From IMG/VR virus record IMGVR_UViG_3300044643_000994, positions 1 to 20,050 of that record: a stretch of DNA of 20,050 nucleotides; one strand, 5' to 3'. A program made the position numbers and the translations under genes. Positions 7,205 to 13,634 of the stretch are shown here, in pieces. This DNA is from a virus. Numbering within the stretch: position 1 is the stretch's first letter; each line of letters opens with the position of its first letter. A model generated the notes under the pieces. The model was not told the origin of the DNA, searched no databases, and was given only the letters and a program-made list of their open reading frames with translations.

Positions 7205-9006
7205 TGGCCATGCCAGCGCCGACACTAGAAATCTATTCAGATTATTTGATCACATGGACTGATGCGTCAAACGATTTGGTAATGAAATCTGGTATGACAG
7301 CAAAGCGTGGTCGAGCCTCACAATTTGATCTCAGTTCTCCTGGCACTTTGACCTTCACATTGGATAACAGTGATGGCAAGTGGACACCTGGGTCATCCTA
7401 TTATGCAATTAAGAATTACCCAGTGCGTTTAAGCATTAGTGGTTATGTGGTGTGGTATGGGTTCATTGATTCAATGACAACATCATTAGCGGCAGGTTAT
7501 GAACAAACAGTAACCTTTGCTTGCACTGATCGTTTCAAGCATTACTCTAAAATGACATTGGCTTCGTATGGTATTGAGAAGTCCCACGATTTAATTGGTG
7601 CATATTCGGCTGGTGCAACGTATGCTTTGCAGGCACCAAATAATGGTGTTGGTTCTTTTTGGCAAGCGTTCAGGGATACCACAGCCAGCCCTATTCGTAT
7701 CTATGGTGGCAGTGCTGGTTCACACGAGTTCTCTGAGGATGGCCCACCGTTCGCTAAACCATGCATTACGTTTACACCTGACGCTAATGTTATTGGCCCT
7801 GTGCTTGAACATCCCACAAGCTTTAACCCTGGTACTGAGAACGCTGTTGTTTCTTTTTGGTTCAGGTCAACAAATATTGCTCCGCCAGATGATGCTTATT
7901 TAATGGATATGCGTCGCACTTCTGGTGGTTCTGGTTATTTGAGTATTAAACTTGAATCACCTACTGGCAAACTTTCGTTCAGTGGTGCTGGTGATTCAAC
8001 TGGAACTATTAACCACACTTCAACGGCAACAAAGTTGTGGGATACAAACTGGCACCACGTTGCTGTTAAGTATTCTGTTGTCGCGTCAAAGACGACACTA
8101 AATATTTATGTTGATGGCGTGTACGAATCATCGCACACCGCAACCGCTGCTTGTTCTATTGCCGCAACTAATCGCCGTATTACTTTTGGTGGGTTGCGTA
8201 ACAGTGCATGGACTGATAATGCTTACTGTTTCCCAGGGTCAATGGCCATCATTGGTCTTTACAAATACACAGGAACACCTGATCTTGTTTCAATTTATGG
8301 TGCTTGCACTGATGGCGATTTAGGTGATTCAGTATCAACACGCGTCAACTCTTTGGCAGGATTCGTTGATACAACCACTGCAACATTTGCTAATGTTTCA
8401 TCAATTACCTTGGCTGGGCAAGGGCTTGAAGGCAAATCATATCTTGATGCTCTTCAAGAGATTGCTGAAACTGAGCGTGGTGTGTTTTACATGGACCGGC
8501 TCGGTACGGCAAAGTTTCGTGGGTCAGTAGCTCGAGCCAACACAGCATCAGTTGTTTTAACACTTGACGCTGCTAAAGACATTATGGGTGATTTTACTAT
8601 CTCAGTTGATGATGCTTTATTCGCTAACGTTGTTGTGGCCACTGGGCCTGTTGGTTCATACACTGTAACCAGCACAGCATCTGTTGCTTCAGTTGGACAA
8701 AACGTTGACCAGTTTTCCTCATTGGCTGGCACTGAAGCTGCTTTGCAAACATCAGCAAGTGATAGATTGACTGAGCGTTTGAGTGATGCTGCACGATTGT
8801 CAAAAATTAGTATTGATCTTCTGACCACACCTAGCAGCATTGTTGCCACAACAATTCAACTTGTCCCTATTGATCGTGTCAGTGTTACTAATCTTAATGC
8901 TGTGTTTGCTGGTGCTTCCACGTTTGATGGTTTTGTTGAGGGCTGGGAATTGTCCATAAGTGATAACTCTTACACGTGCTCACTTGACCTGAGCCCTGTG
9001 ATCTAA
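7204..9006 (+). CDS. Distal tail / minor tail protein with inserted LamG-like domain
   Basis: Residues 1-120 (DLVMKSGMTAKRGRASQFDL, TLTFTLDNSDGKWTPGS, YVVWYGFID) match the N-terminal fold of actinophage minor tail proteins that follow the tape measure (Dit/hub-like). Residues about 415-600 match the family's C-terminal part (YLDALQEIAETERGVFYMDR through WELSISDNSYTCSLDLSPVI). Between them, about residues 165-370, is a LamG/concanavalin-like jelly roll with WHHVAVKYSVVASKTTLNIY and VDGV as signature. Such domains bind glycans, so this may be the receptor-binding element, especially as no other fibre gene follows. The gene is clearly more AT-rich than its neighbours, suggesting separate origin. 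It overlaps the tape measure stop by 1 base. Confidence 0.75.
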   Translation: MAMPAPTLEIYSDYLITWTDASNDLVMKSGMTAKRGRASQFDLSSPGTLTFTLDNSDGKWTPGSSYYAIKNYPVRLSISGYVVWYGFIDSMTTSLAAGYEQTVTFACTDRFKHYSKMTLASYGIEKSHDLIGAYSAGATYALQAPNNGVGSFWQAFRDTTASPIRIYGGSAGSHEFSEDGPPFAKPCITFTPDANVIGPVLEHPTSFNPGTENAVVSFWFRSTNIAPPDDAYLMDMRRTSGGSGYLSIKLESPTGKLSFSGAGDSTGTINHTSTATKLWDTNWHHVAVKYSVVASKTTLNIYVDGVYESSHTATAACSIAATNRRITFGGLRNSAWTDNAYCFPGSMAIIGLYKYTGTPDLVSIYGACTDGDLGDSVSTRVNSLAGFVDTTTATFANVSSITLAGQGLEGKSYLDALQEIAETERGVFYMDRLGTAKFRGSVARANTASVVLTLDAAKDIMGDFTISVDDALFANVVVATGPVGSYTVTSTASVASVGQNVDQFSSLAGTEAALQTSASDRLTERLSDAARLSKISIDLLTTPSSIVATTIQLVPIDRVSVTNLNAVFAGASTFDGFVEGWELSISDNSYTCSLDLSPVI

Positions 9007-9035
9007 CCATGACTAATAGAGGGGAAGCGACAATC

Positions 9036-9314
9036 ATGATGAGCGTTGTGGGTTCGTTGGCCGCGGGTTCACCACTGGTCGCTGGCGTTGTGCTGACCAG
9101 TGACAACGTTGCTGGTGCGATGACGTTTGTTGTTGCCTTGATTGTTGGACTGATCAGTGTTGGCACTGGTGTGGGCAAACTGTACGCGCGACTGAAGGCA
9201 CAGGTCGCGGCGAGTATTCGCCGTGACGAATTGCTTGACGAAATCGTGAAGCGCATGGACCGCATTGAGGTTCGACAAATCGAGATACAGAAAAGGCTTG
9301 ACCAGCCTCATTGA
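9036..9314 (+). CDS. Small membrane protein with C-terminal coiled coil (possible holin or holin partner)
   Basis: AGAGGGGAAG at 9018-9027 favours the ATG ATG pair at 9036/9039 over the ATG at 9009, which would add 9 residues and has no ribosome binding site. The 92-residue product has two hydrophobic stretches, one weak (SLAAGSPLVAGVVL) and one clear membrane span (AMTFVVALIVGLISVGTGVG). A charged helix follows (RRDELLDEIVKRMDRIEVRQ) with heptad spacing of hydrophobic residues. Location between tail and lysin genes suggests a lysis role. Actinophage lysis cassettes often hold two small membrane proteins, and this would be the first. Confidence 0.6.
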   Translation: MMSVVGSLAAGSPLVAGVVLTSDNVAGAMTFVVALIVGLISVGTGVGKLYARLKAQVAASIRRDELLDEIVKRMDRIEVRQIEIQKRLDQPH

Positions 9315-9320
9315 CCGGCA

Positions 9321-9338
9321 GGCCAGTTAAGGCTGGTC
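9321..9338 (+). terminator. Weak hairpin after the first lysis gene
   Basis: GGCCAG (9321-9326) can pair with CTGGTC (9333-9338), with one G-U pair and a 6-base loop, followed by CCCCCTTT and not by a clear T run. A second small inverted repeat, GACAC (9346-9350) and GTGTC (9357-9361), follows. The 102-base gap 9315-9416 otherwise holds no gene that I can see. A partial terminator or processing site is possible. Confidence 0.25.
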
Positions 9339-9416
9339 CCCCTTTGACACTTCATTGTGTCCTGGCCTGCCTCATTTTGCACGACCAATCAATCACATCA
9401 ATTGAAGGGATCACTC

Positions 9417-9665
9417 ATGCCTGCATGGGTTCGTTCAGCATTAACTACGTTCATTGTCACGTTCATTGGCCTTGTGCCTGTGACCGCGCTCGTGGGTGGG
9501 GATACCACGTGGATTACAGCTGCTGTCACGGCAGCGGTCCTAGCCACGTTGCGCACCATTGTCGCAGCCATTGACCCAGGCAATACTTCCTACGGCATCG
9601 GTGCCCCTGTTGATGTCCCTGAGTTGGACACAGTTCAAGACGACGCACCCATTGAGGGCGAGTAA
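9417..9665 (+). CDS. Putative holin
   Basis: The open frame extends upstream to 9357, but GAAGGGA at 9404-9410 places the start at ATG 9417, giving 82 residues. There are two hydrophobic segments, about residues 8-26 (ALTTFIVTFIGLVPVTALV) and 31-50 (TWITAAVTAAVLATLRTIVA), with a short GGD turn between them and an acidic cytoplasmic-type tail ending DDAPIEGE. Size, two-span topology and position directly before the endolysin are typical of class II-like holins that permeabilise the inner membrane. Its stop overlaps the endolysin ATG by 1 base (TAATG). I rely on topology and context, not on a family signature. Confidence 0.65.
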   Translation: MPAWVRSALTTFIVTFIGLVPVTALVGGDTTWITAAVTAAVLATLRTIVAAIDPGNTSYGIGAPVDVPELDTVQDDAPIEGE

Positions 9666-10309
9666 TGGCATGGCACCTTGCACCATCACTGGTGCAATTA
9701 CGTAACGAGGTTAACGCTCGCTGGCCACGCCGGCCCAAGGGCAGTGACGGCACCGTGGGCGATACGTCGCACTCGGCCCGTGCCAGTGACCACAATCCAA
9801 ACAACCGCGACAGTGTTAACGCGTTTGATATTACTTATCCAGGTGTTGACCCGAAGGTGATCATTGCCGCGGTGGCTAAGCACCCTGCTGGTAACTATGT
9901 CATCTTCAATCGCAAGATTTACAGGCGCAACAATGGGTGGAAGGCTGAACCGTACAGCGGCACAAACCCTCACACAACGCATCTGCACGTGAGCATTTTG
10001 CAGACCGTGGCTGCCGAGCAGTCTAAGGCTAAGTGGCTAGCCACTGCCCCTGTGAGGCCTGTGCGTAAGCCGTTGCCTGCCTACCCAGGCAAGTCCGCGT
10101 TCCAGGTCCGTGACACGGGCGAGCACATCAAGGTTGTTCAGCGTGGCGTAGGCACAAAGGCCACTGGTGTGATGAGTGTTGCGGACAAAAACAAGGTGAA
10201 AGCCTTTCAACGTGTGCGACCATTGTTGTGGCCCGCTGATGGTGTTGTTGGGCCGAAGACCTACAAGGCTCTCGCTAACACGAAGGCCAACAAGCTCATT
10301 TACAAGTAG
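9665..10309 (+). CDS. Endolysin: M15-type peptidase with peptidoglycan-binding C-terminus
   Basis: The 214-residue enzyme should cut peptide bonds in host peptidoglycan. Residues 1-120 hold an M15/VanY-like zinc peptidase core: SARASDHNP (His43), AFDITYPG (Asp55) and THLHVS (His106, His108), giving the His-x(11)-Asp ... His-x-His zinc site. Residues about 145-210 resemble a PG_binding_1 repeat (FQVRDTGEHIKVVQRGVG ... KVKAFQR ... ADGVVGPKTYKAL). A basic Pro-rich linker (VRPVRKPLPAYPGK) separates them. No signal peptide is present, so export depends on the holin. It differs from multi-domain mycobacteriophage LysA and no mycolylarabinogalactan esterase (LysB) is seen, which argues against a mycolic-acid host. 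Confidence 0.85.
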   Translation: MAWHLAPSLVQLRNEVNARWPRRPKGSDGTVGDTSHSARASDHNPNNRDSVNAFDITYPGVDPKVIIAAVAKHPAGNYVIFNRKIYRRNNGWKAEPYSGTNPHTTHLHVSILQTVAAEQSKAKWLATAPVRPVRKPLPAYPGKSAFQVRDTGEHIKVVQRGVGTKATGVMSVADKNKVKAFQRVRPLLWPADGVVGPKTYKALANTKANKLIYK

Positions 10310-10338
10310 GACTATTGCTCGATGAGAGTGGGACTGGT

Positions 10339-10575
10339 ATGTCTTTACGAGATGATCTGCGAGACGATACAAACAAACCGCCGTGGCAAATGTGTGGTGT
10401 GCGCTGGGCCTTAAGCCTGGCCACTGGCCCTGACCTGATGGCACTTGAGTCCGCCATTGAGGGGACACTCAGTGGTGACAAGATCGCACTGGCTGTGCGC
10501 GACCACCTGAACCTGTCGATCAGTGGTGAGTCGGTTCGCCGGCATCGCCGCGGATCGTGCCGGTGCCCACGATGA
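10339..10575 (+). CDS. Small probable helix-turn-helix protein
   Basis: A TTG at 10315 also opens this frame, but ATG 10339 is the more likely start, giving 78 residues. The first part is charged (MSLRDDLRDDTNKPPW), followed by a helical region (ALESAIEGTLSGDKIALAVR) and then DHLNLSISGESVRRHRRGSC ending in CRCPR. The second half looks like a helix-turn-helix with recognition helix GESVRRHRRG and a short Cys-x-Cys tail. Similar small proteins ending 'SVRRHRRGxCxC' occur in actinophages near lysis or early genes. DNA binding is inference. The stop overlaps the exonuclease start as ATGA. Confidence 0.6.
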   Translation: MSLRDDLRDDTNKPPWQMCGVRWALSLATGPDLMALESAIEGTLSGDKIALAVRDHLNLSISGESVRRHRRGSCRCPR

Positions 10576-11348
10576 GTCTCGCCGATGAGCTGAACAAGGC
10601 CAGTAAGAGTGCCCGCATCCTGACCCTCGACATTGAGACCGCACCAATGCTGGTGCACTCGTGGGGATTATGGAATCAAAACCACAGCATCAACCAGATC
10701 GTTGACCCAGGCAGAGTCCTATGCTTCGCCGGCAAATGGTACGACGAAAAGAAAGTCCACTTCTACAGTGAGCACCACAACACACATGAGGAAATGATCA
10801 AGGCCGCGTGGACCATGCTCGATGAGTGCGACATCCTCGTGACCTACAACGGGCCAAGCTTCGATGTGAAGCACTTGCAACGTGAGTTCGTCCTGGCGGG
10901 CATGAGTCCACCATCAAAGTTTGACAACGTTGATCTGCTGAAGGTCGCGCGTGGGCAGTTCAAGTTCCCTAGCAACAAGCTTGACTACGTGGCACAGGCC
11001 CTCGGGCTGGGCAGCAAACTAGCCCACGAAGGTCAAGCCCTGTGGACTGCGTGCCTAGCAGGGGACGACAAAGCGTGGGCACGAATGCGCCGATACAACA
11101 AGCAGGACGTGATCTTGACTGAGGCCTTGTATGACCGCATGGGTGGCTGGATTAAGTCTCACCCACACATGGGATTGTTCACCCACCAGGCACGCTCCTG
11201 TTTCCGTTGTGGTGGCACAGCGCTGACTCCTAATGGTGTGACACGTTCCGCGTCCACAGCGTTCGCCTCATTCACCTGTGACGCGTGTGGTGCACAGTCG
11301 CGGGCCAGCACCCGCAAACATGGTGTGACCATGCGCGGTGTGCGATGA
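10572..11348 (+). CDS. DEDDy-type 3'-5' exonuclease / RNase H-fold nuclease with zinc ribbon
   Basis: ATG 10572 in an ATGA overlap is chosen over GTG 10557. The 258-residue product has the exonuclease motifs: ExoI LTLDIETAP (Asp20, Glu22), ExoII TYNGPSFDVKHL (Asp98), and ExoIII RRYNKQDVILT (Tyr175-x3-Asp179). These fit the RNase_H_2/YprB-like and DNA polymerase proofreading families, which use two metal ions to remove nucleotides from 3' ends. Residues 210-239 add a zinc ribbon (CFRCGG ... CDACG). The likely role is DNA processing in phage replication or host DNA degradation. No polymerase domain is fused or adjacent. Confidence 0.8.
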   Translation: MSLADELNKASKSARILTLDIETAPMLVHSWGLWNQNHSINQIVDPGRVLCFAGKWYDEKKVHFYSEHHNTHEEMIKAAWTMLDECDILVTYNGPSFDVKHLQREFVLAGMSPPSKFDNVDLLKVARGQFKFPSNKLDYVAQALGLGSKLAHEGQALWTACLAGDDKAWARMRRYNKQDVILTEALYDRMGGWIKSHPHMGLFTHQARSCFRCGGTALTPNGVTRSASTAFASFTCDACGAQSRASTRKHGVTMRGVR

Positions 11349-11671
11349 GCAGGCCACGCCTAGTCAAGATCAGCCCCTACACGTGGTCAATCAAGTGGTC
11401 ACGGCACGAGGTCCTGAAGCATCACCCCAACGGGGATGCCTGCGGTGCGTGCGACATGGAGTCAATGAGCATCGCCGTGGACCCTGGCAAGCACGAGGAC
11501 TACGCGCGGGCCACACTCCTGCACGAAATCCTGCACGCCTGCATCCGCAGCTCTGACCCCACGCTCGATGACGAGCATGAGGAAACCGTGGTCGCTGCGA
11601 TGACCGGCCCACTGCTGTCCATGCTCAGGGATAACCCTGACGTGCTGGACTACCTGACGGATGACGCATGA
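11345..11671 (+). CDS. HExxH metallopeptidase-like protein
   Basis: The start is the ATG in the ATGA overlap at 11345 (108 residues). The frame is open further upstream, but that part lies within the exonuclease. Residues 55-66 read RATLLHEILHAC, an HExxH zinc site (His60, Glu61, His64) in a helix. The acidic stretch DDEHEETVV (residues 75-83) could give the third ligand. A short Cys-x2-Cys (DACGACD, residues 31-37) precedes it. Small proteins of this kind are common in actinophages and are usually called metalloproteases. They resemble the ImmA/IrrE or SprT-like fold at motif level. Substrate is unknown; ImmA-like cleavage of a repressor is one possibility but no partner repressor is seen. 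Confidence 0.7.
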   Translation: MSRPRLVKISPYTWSIKWSRHEVLKHHPNGDACGACDMESMSIAVDPGKHEDYARATLLHEILHACIRSSDPTLDDEHEETVVAAMTGPLLSMLRDNPDVLDYLTDDA

Positions 11672-11874
11672 TGTGGGTGTCGTTTCTGTTGGCCGCGGGC
11701 AGTATCGCTGGGCTGTATTTTGTGAAACGTAATCCGCGCGTTGGCTGGGGTTGGTGTCTGATCATGGAAGTACCATGGGTGATCTACGCGCTCAGCATTG
11801 GTCAGCCAGCATTGGCCGTGTTGTGCGCGTTCTACGCAGCCGTTTACGCCAACAACTTGCGAGGGACTAAATGA
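11668..11874 (+). CDS. Small membrane protein
   Basis: The 68-residue product starts and ends in ATGA overlaps. It has three hydrophobic segments: FLLAAGSIAGLYFV, WCLIMEVPWVIYALSI and ALAVLCAFYAAVYA, separated by KRNPRVGWG and GQP turns, with a short basic C-terminus (NNLRGTK). It is therefore probably an inner-membrane protein with two or three spans. There are no catalytic motifs. Possible roles are superinfection exclusion or accessory lysis, but nothing decides between them. Confidence 0.7.
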   Translation: MMWVSFLLAAGSIAGLYFVKRNPRVGWGWCLIMEVPWVIYALSIGQPALAVLCAFYAAVYANNLRGTK

Positions 11875-12080
11875 AAAACATCATTGACTGTGTGCCTGAT
11901 TTATCTGAGGCCGTGGACTATCGACCAATGATCACACATGAGTGTGTGTGTGGCTCACCATTGTTCAGGGTGATCTGCGCATTCGCCGACAACGAGATCG
12001 CCCAATACTTCCTAGACATGGAGTGCATTGCGTGCGGGTCCAGGTATCACGCACCCACATTGGCCGATGACAATGAGTGA
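11871..12080 (+). CDS. Small zinc-ribbon-like protein
   Basis: This 69-residue acidic protein starts in an ATGA overlap. Cysteine pairs ECVCGSP and ECIACGSRYH are about 30 residues apart, giving a C-x-C ... C-x2-C metal-binding pattern around a hydrophobic strand (LFRVICAFA). No further domain is present. Several other small Cys-pair proteins occur in the window. Function is unknown; such ribbons often bind nucleic acid or host polymerase subunits. Confidence 0.65.
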   Translation: MKNIIDCVPDLSEAVDYRPMITHECVCGSPLFRVICAFADNEIAQYFLDMECIACGSRYHAPTLADDNE

Positions 12081-12384
12081 CTACGTGGGTGATGGTGGCC
12101 CCATCATTGGCCGGCCAGCAGAAGTCTTGGTCCCTGAGGCTGACATCGCTGGGCTAATGGCTGTGCGAGGCTCCGCCTACGGCAGCCCGCTGATCAATCA
12201 CCAGCGCATCGCTGACCTGTGGTCCGCCTATCTGCGTACTGAGATCAAACCTGAGCAGGCCGCAATGATGATGGCCCTGCTCAAGGTTGCACGCCTGATT
12301 CAATCACCTGACCACGCGGATTCCATTCACGACCTTGCCGGCTACGTCGAGGTGTACCGCCAAATCATCAACGAGAGTGACTAG
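12073..12384 (+). CDS. DUF6378-like protein
   Basis: The start is ATG 12073, 8 bases inside the previous gene, giving 103 residues. The sequence from about residue 32 contains RGSAYGSPLINHQRIADLWS, then AYLRTEIKPEQAAMMMALLK, then VARLIQSPDHADSIHDLAGY. This is the characteristic pattern of the DUF6378 phage family: a 'YGxP', an 'LWsayL', an 'MMaLLKvaRl' helix and 'DsxxDlaGY'. The helical, acidic-residue arrangement recalls MazG-type all-alpha nucleotide pyrophosphohydrolases, but the canonical ExxE motif is not seen, so catalysis is uncertain. It ends the rightward run, its TAG overlapping the stop of the converging gene. Confidence 0.7.
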   Translation: MSDYVGDGGPIIGRPAEVLVPEADIAGLMAVRGSAYGSPLINHQRIADLWSAYLRTEIKPEQAAMMMALLKVARLIQSPDHADSIHDLAGYVEVYRQIINESD

Positions 12385-12530
12385 CGCGACTTCATGATGA
12401 AGTCAGTGAGCGCGAGGCGCATCACTTCACTGACACTGAGCCCTGTCTGTTCACCAATCTCACGCAACGCATCCCAAATGTCATCGTTGAGGCGGACACT
12501 GCGGTGCGGGGTTTTGGGTTGATTGGCCAT
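12381..12530 (-). CDS. Ribbon-helix-helix (CopG/Arc-like) DNA-binding protein
   Basis: On the reverse strand from ATG (12530-12528) a 49-residue protein reads PKTPHRSVRLNDDIWDALRE, then IGEQTGLSVSEVMRLALTDF and IMKSR. This is a textbook ribbon-helix-helix: a strand with alternating residues (HRSVRLN), helix A (DDIWDALREIGEQTG), and helix B starting LSVSEVMRLAL. RHH dimers bind inverted repeats in DNA and often autorepress their operon. It is the last gene of the leftward operon, its ATG overlapping the previous stop (ATGA). It may control the divergent region at 13573-13851, where small inverted repeats lie. No toxin partner is adjacent in the usual antitoxin-toxin order. Confidence 0.8.
   Translation of the reverse strand: MANQPKTPHRSVRLNDDIWDALREIGEQTGLSVSEVMRLALTDFIMKSR
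12388..12404. terminator. Hairpin at the convergent gene junction
   Basis: GACTTCATGATGAAGTC is a near-perfect palindrome (7-bp stem, 3-base loop), flanked by GCGC (12384-12387) and GCGC (12410-12413), which can extend it across a bulge. It lies where rightward and leftward operons meet with overlapping stops. There is no T run, so an intrinsic terminator is uncertain. It also encodes the end of the RHH protein. Confidence 0.35.
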
Positions 12531-12697
12531 CAGGCAATCCTACCTACACGCTTAATGGGTGGTGTCTTTGACATCTCAACACCAAATGACTCACCACACT
12601 TAGGGCACTGATACCACGACGACATTGTTCCCATCACCAGCTCGAAGCGGCGCGGGCGTTCACACTCACCACACTGCGTCCTGATCGTAAACTTCAT
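12530..12697 (-). CDS. Small zinc-ribbon protein
   Basis: On the reverse strand the sequence GGGGAGG, 6 bases before the ATG, sets the start at 12697, giving 55 residues beginning MKFTIRTQCGECERP. Two Cys pairs, QCGECE and QCPKCGESFG, lie about 24 residues apart with Trp-Tyr between, giving a classic treble-clef or zinc-ribbon pattern. The C-terminus is basic (KTPPIKRVGRIA). It overlaps both neighbours by ATGA. The role is unknown; phage zinc ribbons of this size often bind host transcription or replication proteins or nucleic acid. Confidence 0.7.
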   Translation of the reverse strand: MKFTIRTQCGECERPRRFELVMGTMSSWYQCPKCGESFGVEMSKTPPIKRVGRIA

Positions 12698-12867
12698 GGC
12701 TTGCCTCCCCATCCTTGACCCTTAAACGACACATTAGGGGCCGAGTAAATACGTGTCAATGATTCCTTGCACGTGTAGCACGATCGCTGTTCGTCGCGTT
12801 GCTCAACTGGTACGCGCAAGATCGTGGTGTGTTCGCACCCACATCGATACTCATAGGTCACTGGCAT
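12694..12867 (-). CDS. FmdB-type zinc-ribbon protein
   Basis: The start is taken at MPVTYEYRCGCEHTTILRVP (ATG at 12867; the ATG at 12873 is an alternative), giving 57 residues. The MPxYEYRC opening, a second Cys pair (SCYTCKESL) and the ending RIYSAPNVSFKGQGWG together match FmdB/CxxC_CxxC_SSSS-type putative regulators, which end in 'fsap.v.FkGsGf'. The first ribbon half is C-x-C where C-x2-C is usual. It overlaps the previous gene by 17 bases. FmdB-like proteins are common in phages, but their function is unproven. Confidence 0.72.
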   Translation of the reverse strand: MPVTYEYRCGCEHTTILRVPVEQRDEQRSCYTCKESLTRIYSAPNVSFKGQGWGGKP

Positions 12868-13078
12868 TGTCATCCCATTCGTCAACGTGGTGGAACGGTC
12901 CGTTGGGTGTATCGCATTGCTTCCACTTATTCTTGCCACACATAGGGCAGTCACCTAGTGGCTTGCGTGACTTCCTAAAACCTGATGGTGCATAAACAAT
13001 GGTGCCACAGTTCGGGCAGACTACGAGCCTGGCGTGACCAGTGAGCATTGATGGTGTTTGATACAAGTCAAGCTGCAT
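12851..13078 (-). CDS. Small zinc-ribbon protein
   Basis: AGGGGAA is 6 bases before the ATG at 13078. The 75-residue product has VCPNCGTIVYAPSGFRKSRK and then PLGDCPMCGKNKWKQC, two C-x2-C-G knuckles 24 residues apart joined by a basic loop, plus an acidic, His-containing tail (HHVDEWDDNASD). It is the first of three zinc-ribbon genes in the leftward operon. A hairpin at 13098-13122 separates it from the upstream gene, so it may be expressed at a different level. Confidence 0.7.
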   Translation of the reverse strand: MQLDLYQTPSMLTGHARLVVCPNCGTIVYAPSGFRKSRKPLGDCPMCGKNKWKQCDTPNGPFHHVDEWDDNASDL

Positions 13079-13097
13079 AATGTTCCCCTAATTTAGT

Positions 13098-13122
13098 GCC
13101 CCTCACCGACATGGTGAGGGGC
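13098..13122 (-). terminator. Strong hairpin between leftward genes
   Basis: GCCCCTCACC (13098-13107) and GGTGAGGGGC (13113-13122) form a perfect 10-bp stem with a 5-base loop. In the leftward direction it follows the stop at 13134 by 11 bases and precedes the next gene's ribosome binding site by about 10. No T run follows on the leftward strand (ACTAAATTAGG), so it is either a weak or partial terminator, an RNA stability element or a processing site. On the rightward strand it is followed by CATTGTTGTGTTT. Confidence 0.5.
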
Positions 13123-13133
13123 CATTGTTGTGT

Positions 13134-13382
13134 TTAGGATTCGTCCTGAACGATCACAAGTTCACACGTATTCATCCACAGATTGAGCACATGGATTAGG
13201 TCTTTGTGCCCCTGCTCGTCACGCATCCAGTGATCAAACTGATCATGCAACGCGGTGATCAAACGTGCCACGTCGTTGCTCGTCGGGTTGTCCTCGGCGA
13301 TCTGCTCACAGTCCTCAAACGCTTGACGCAGGTACGTGATGATTGCTGTGTCGCCGATGGTGGTGTCAATTGCTGTGTTCAT
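13134..13382 (-). CDS. Hypothetical acidic helical protein (82 aa)
   Basis: CACAAGGAGAAGCACA directly before ATG 13382 sets the start, so the longer open frame to 13430 is not used. The 82 residues are acidic and predicted helical (ITYLRQAFEDCEQIAEDN, DVARLITALHDQFDHWMRDE, KDLIHVLNLWMNTCELVIVQ). No motif is recognised. The translation leader is almost identical to that of the neighbouring gene (CACAAGGAGAA), suggesting duplicated or selected strong initiation sites. As part of the first two genes after the leftward promoter it is probably expressed early and strongly, which would fit a host-takeover protein, but this is inference. Confidence 0.65.
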   Translation of the reverse strand: MNTAIDTTIGDTAIITYLRQAFEDCEQIAEDNPTSNDVARLITALHDQFDHWMRDEQGHKDLIHVLNLWMNTCELVIVQDES

Positions 13383-13413
13383 TGTGCTTCTCCTTGTGTT
13401 GGGTGTGGGCTGG

Positions 13414-13572
13414 TTAGTTGCTGGCGACACGGATGCGATAGTCGCGAAGTTCGCGGGCTAGGTCTTCATTGAGCTTCTCAAAATCGCCGTCAAACTTTTT
13501 TAAGATTTTTGCGGTCTGAATCTCAAGAATGTAAGCGGGGGAAAAAGGTAGTGAGTTTAGGTAAGTAATCAT
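13414..13572 (-). CDS. Hypothetical small protein (52 aa), first gene of leftward operon
   Basis: CACAAGGAGAACACA before ATG 13572 sets the start and gives 52 residues starting MITYLNSLPFSPAYILEIQT. The first half is hydrophobic and aromatic. The second is a charged amphipathic helix (KILKKFDGDFEKLNEDLARE). No family is recognised. The 5' leader is only about 26 bases from the predicted promoter start, so this is the promoter-proximal gene. Coding bases are more AT-rich (AAACTTTTTTAAGATTTTT on the plus strand) than surrounding DNA. Confidence 0.65.
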   Translation of the reverse strand: MITYLNSLPFSPAYILEIQTAKILKKFDGDFEKLNEDLARELRDYRIRVASN

Positions 13573-13604
13573 TGTGTTCTCCTTGTGTCTGGGCTGTTGA
13601 GATA

Positions 13605-13634
13605 AACCTAGTCTGGGTGTCCCACACCTGTCAA
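13605..13634 (-). promoter_or_regulatory. Leftward sigma-70/SigA-type promoter with internal inverted repeat
   Basis: Read on the reverse strand, a perfect -35 TTGACA (13634-13629), an 18-base spacer and a -10 TAGGTT (13610-13605) lie about 33 bases before the first gene of the leftward operon. The spacer contains the inverted repeat GGTGT-GGG-ACACC (13628-13616), placed where a repressor would block polymerase. Confidence 0.65.

Noticed and set aside
9344-9372. TTGACA at 9344-9349 as a lysis promoter
   Set aside because: No plausible -10 at the right distance; the genes around it are in one direction and closely spaced.
13173-13183. TCATCCACA at 13173 as a further DnaA box
   Set aside because: It is one mismatch from consensus, lies in a coding region and has no repeats or AT-rich DNA near it.
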